Part shown: positions 32,673 to 35,159 of the stretch, one piece after another
Layout: each line of letters opens with the position of its first letter
Position numbering within the stretch: position 1 is the stretch's first letter
Source: CAZGXI01 sp964529715
GTDB taxonomy: Bacteria > Chloroflexota > Anaerolineae > Aggregatilineales > Ch27
Assembly: GCA_964529715.1 (NCBI GenBank)
Contig: CAZGXI010000041.1
Span: forward strand, 1 to 35,159
Length of the DNA stretch: 35,159 nt
Direction: 5' to 3'
Notes under the pieces: model-generated
What the model saw: only the letters and a program-made list of their open reading frames with translations
What the model was told of the DNA's origin: nothing
Databases searched by the model: none
Translations under genes and position numbers: made by a program

Positions 32673-32778
32673 TGTCTCTATCAGAAGAGGTGGTACATCT
32701 CTTTTTCGATAACGCACAACCACGTTTAAAGGAGGCCAGCGCCATCTCGCCATCTGCCCGACGGCCCGGCGCGACACT

Positions 32779-34611
32779 ATGCAAGTCCTAGAATCACAAA
32801 CCATACTTAAGGAAGTTCCGTCACAACAGCGGGTCAACAACTTTTCGATCCGGGTGGCAACGATCAACGGTACCGGCAGCCAAACAGCCAACAGCGTGAT
32901 CGTGCGTGCCCTGTTCAAGATGGGCATCCCTGTCAGCGGCAAGAACATCTTCCCCTCGAACATCTCCGGGCTGCCCACCTGGTTCCAGATTCGAGTCAGC
33001 AAAGACGGTTACACGGCGCGCCAGGACGAGTACGCCATCCTGGTCGCCATGAACCCGGCCACCGCCAACGAAGATGTGGCGAACCTGTCGCCCGGCGGCA
33101 TGGTCATTTACCCTGACGACTGGAAAATCAGGTTCGACCGCACCGATGTGACCTACTATCCGATCCCCACCAAACAGCTTGCCAAAGACGTCGGTACTGC
33201 GCCTAACCTGGTCGATTATGTGGCGAACATGGCCTATGTGGGCGCGCTAGGCTGGCTGCTGGACATTCCGCTCGACTCCCTGAAAGAGGCCATCAGCTTC
33301 TACCTGGGTGGCAAACCCAAAGCCATCGCGCTCAACCTGGGCGTGGTGGAGCGCGCTGAGCAGTTTGTGCGCGACCACCTGCCGTCGCAGTCAACCTTTC
33401 GCATCGAGCCGATGGATGCCACGCGCGGCCTGATTCTGATCGACGGCAACACGGCGGCGGCGCTCGGCGCGGTGTTCGGCGGCGTGAGCGTGATCGCCTG
33501 GTATCCGATCACGCCCTCAACCAGCCTGGCCGACGCGGCGCGCGAGTATCTCACCCGCCTGCGCCACGAACCCGACACGGGCGCGGCGACGTATGCCATC
33601 GTCCAGGCGGAGGACGAACTGGCCGCCATCGGCATGGTGCTGGGCGCCGGCTGGGCGGGCGCGCGGGCGATGACCTGCACCTCCGGCCCTGGCCTGTCGC
33701 TGATGGCAGAATATTCGGGGCTGGGCTATTTCGCCGAAATCCCCGGCGTCATCTGGGATGTGCAGCGCGTCGGGCCGAGCACCGGCCTGCCCACGCGCAC
33801 GTCGCAGGGCGACCTGACCTTCACCTATTTCCTCAGTCACGGCGACACACGCCACGTCGTGTTGCTGCCCGCCAGGCCGGAGGAGTGCTTCGAGTTCGGC
33901 TGGAAGGCGTTTGACCTGGCCGAACGACTGCAAACGCCCGTCTTTGTCCTCAGCGACCTGGACCTGGGCATGAATACCTGGATGAGCAAACCGTTTGCCT
34001 ATCCCGACAGGCCGATGGATCGCGGCAAGGTGCTGAATGCCGAAGACCTGACGCGGCTGGGCCGCTTCTTCCGCTACGAAGACGTGGACGGCGACGGCAT
34101 CCCCTATCGCACGCTGCCCGGCACCGATCACCCGCTGGCGGCCTATTTCACGCGCGGCACCGGCCACAATACCAAAGCCGGTTACAGCGAGCGCCCCGAC
34201 GATTGGGAAGATAATCTGCGCCGCCTGCGCCGCAAGCACGAAACCGCTCGTACCCTCGTCCCGGAGCCGATCACCGATGCGCCGGACGGGGCGCAGGTCG
34301 GCATTATCGCCTTTGGGACGGTGGACCCGGCCATCGTAGAAGCGCGAGACCTGCTGCGCGCGCGGCACGGCGTCGAGACGGCCTATCTGCGCGTGCGCGC
34401 CCTGCCACTGTCGCCGGAGGTGTTCGCCTTCGCCGGGCGTTACGAGCGCGTGTACGTGGTAGAGAACAACCTGGAAGGGCAGCTCTGCCAGATCATGCGC
34501 ATCGACATGCCGGACTGCGCCGCCAACCTGGTCTCGGTTGCCAAGCTAGACGGCTTGCCCCTCACCGCGCAGTGGGTGGTAGACCAGGTGCTGGAGCGCG
34601 AACGGGCATAA
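32779..34611 (+). CDS. korA: 2-oxoacid:ferredoxin oxidoreductase, fused gamma-alpha subunit (KorA)
   Basis: Part of the enzyme that oxidises 2-oxoacids (probably 2-oxoglutarate) to acyl-CoA with ferredoxin as acceptor, or runs in reverse. It has 610 residues. The N-terminal gamma domain (about 20-200) has GTGSQTANSVIVRALFKMGI; the alpha domain (about 215-610) has LIDGNTAAALGAVFGG, IAWYPITPSTSLAD, EDELAAIGMVLGAGWAGARA and TSGPGLSLMAEYSGLG. The fused gamma-alpha arrangement is normal for KorA. The partner korB starts 198 bases later, separated by a dispersed repeat. No good ribosome-binding site stands right before the ATG at 32779. A strong AAAGGAGG lies about 45 bases upstream without a start codon in frame. 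Confidence 0.93.
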   Translation: MQVLESQTILKEVPSQQRVNNFSIRVATINGTGSQTANSVIVRALFKMGIPVSGKNIFPSNISGLPTWFQIRVSKDGYTARQDEYAILVAMNPATANEDVANLSPGGMVIYPDDWKIRFDRTDVTYYPIPTKQLAKDVGTAPNLVDYVANMAYVGALGWLLDIPLDSLKEAISFYLGGKPKAIALNLGVVERAEQFVRDHLPSQSTFRIEPMDATRGLILIDGNTAAALGAVFGGVSVIAWYPITPSTSLADAAREYLTRLRHEPDTGAATYAIVQAEDELAAIGMVLGAGWAGARAMTCTSGPGLSLMAEYSGLGYFAEIPGVIWDVQRVGPSTGLPTRTSQGDLTFTYFLSHGDTRHVVLLPARPEECFEFGWKAFDLAERLQTPVFVLSDLDLGMNTWMSKPFAYPDRPMDRGKVLNAEDLTRLGRFFRYEDVDGDGIPYRTLPGTDHPLAAYFTRGTGHNTKAGYSERPDDWEDNLRRLRRKHETARTLVPEPITDAPDGAQVGIIAFGTVDPAIVEARDLLRARHGVETAYLRVRALPLSPEVFAFAGRYERVYVVENNLEGQLCQIMRIDMPDCAANLVSVAKLDGLPLTAQWVVDQVLERERA

Positions 34612-34647
34612 CGGCAAGGTCGGGATCAGGAAGAGACGTTCCTGTAG

Positions 34648-34742
34648 TACACGGATGGCCCTGAAGGACACAGAATTGCGCGGATGAATCAAACAATTCC
34701 AAAGAATCTGTGAAAATCCGTGTTTTCTGTGTCATCTGTGTA
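34648..34742. repeat. Dispersed ~95-bp inverted repeat, copy C, between korA and korB
   Basis: The left end TACACGGATG and right end TTCTGTGTCATCTGTGTA form imperfect inverted repeats, with internal ATCCGTG and CACAGAAT segments. The right end closely matches the complement of the left end of copy B. It interrupts what should be a tight korA-korB operon. Confidence 0.7.
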
Positions 34743-34809
34743 CCGTTGAAATCGACAACACGAAATATGCTGCGGCAGACACGTCCTGCCGTTACAGGAG
34801 CAGGAAGAC

Positions 34810-35159
34810 ATGGGAGCTACACGCGAGAAAGTCAACGCTATCGGCCTGGAACGGGCCGACTATAAGGGCCTGGCCTCGACGCTGTGCGCCGGCTGCGGGC
34901 ACAACTCGATTGCCAACCAGATCATCGCCGTCTGCTTTGAGGAAGGCATCAACCCGCACCGCGTGATCAAGCTGAGCGGCATCGGCTGTTCCAGCAAGAG
35001 TCCGGCCTACTTCATGTCGCGCTCGCACGCCTTCAACGGTATACACGGGCGGATGCCCTCGGCGGCGACCGGGGCCATGCTCGCCAACCGCAGCCTGACC
35101 GCCATCGGCGTCAGCGGCGACGGCGACACCGGCAGCATCGGCCTGGGCCAGTTCAAGCA
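34810..35159 (+). CDS. korB: 2-oxoacid:ferredoxin oxidoreductase beta subunit (KorB), cut by the window end
   Basis: Thiamine-diphosphate-binding subunit that pairs with KorA. Only about 116 residues are in the window. The start MGATREKVNAIGLERADYKG is followed by LCAGCGHNSIANQII, which has the CxxC typical of the family, then LSGIGCSSKSPAYF, HGRMPSAATGAMLAN and the TPP/Mg motif VSGDGDTGSIGLGQF. AGGAAG lies just before the ATG. It is open to the end of the window. Confidence 0.93.
   Translation, partial: MGATREKVNAIGLERADYKGLASTLCAGCGHNSIANQIIAVCFEEGINPHRVIKLSGIGCSSKSPAYFMSRSHAFNGIHGRMPSAATGAMLANRSLTAIGVSGDGDTGSIGLGQFK

Noticed and set aside
1..35159. CRISPR array, rRNA or tRNA genes
   Set aside because: No regularly spaced direct repeats and no tRNA- or rRNA-like segments were noticed on either strand by eye; a dedicated scan was not possible.

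Overview
The window is GC-rich bacterial chromosome, most likely from a Chloroflexota lineage close to Anaerolineae. I infer this from the gene mix: two Dpp/Opp-type importers, a B12-binding-type radical SAM protein, a fused GlyQ-GlyS synthetase, KorAB, SH3b/LysM surface proteins, and abundant dispersed palindromes. No marker gene was compared, so the taxonomy is tentative. No rRNA, tRNA or CRISPR array was seen.

Layout. 1-4570: a minus-strand Dpp-type importer (binding protein, DppB, DppC) behind a sigma70-like promoter with a GntR/HutC-like operator; its DppC carries an unusual extracytoplasmic insert. 4654-6764: an MFS transporter convergent with a beta-phosphoglucomutase-like HAD. 6916-11403: a degenerate tyrosine recombinase, a metallophosphoesterase, a membrane methyltransferase, a PlsC-type acyltransferase and a lipoprotein. 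11500-13726: a PadR-alpha/beta hydrolase-SUMF1-fold operon with a clear promoter and palindromic operator. 13790-17230: a Pmp3/YqaE peptide, a Trm112-like protein, a MEMO1-family protein, DedA, and an SH3b-SH3b-LysM protein. 17346-21219: a second Dpp-type importer, closed by a strong terminator and without ATPase genes. 21607-24813: a radical SAM protein tail to tail with a TIR protein that has a HEPN-like N-terminal motif. 25063-26847: a PadR-controlled ABC-2 export locus in decay, with an amber codon, a probable frameshift and an internally deleted remnant. 27073-28453: DUF1232, a methyltransferase and PspC. 28684-31692: fused GlyQS. 31883-35159: a FadR/FCD-type GntR regulator, then korA and the start of korB.

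Two families of dispersed inverted repeats run through the window. The first is a palindrome of about 28 bp (arms GTAGGGGCG... / ...CGCCCCTAC, with relatives beginning GTAGCGGC). The arm interior differs between copies but stays largely self-complementary. Most copies are intergenic, but two lie in frame inside genes: at the GlyQ-GlyS linker and near the C-terminal part of the radical SAM protein. The second is an element of about 95 bp with ends like TACACRGATGAC / GTCATCYGTGTA, at the left edge, upstream of the TIR gene and between korA and korB.

The items most worth follow-up are the coding insertions of the palindromes, the DppC insert that resembles part of a solute-binding protein, the HEPN-like/TIR fusion, the degenerate recombinase, and the decaying ABC-2 locus.
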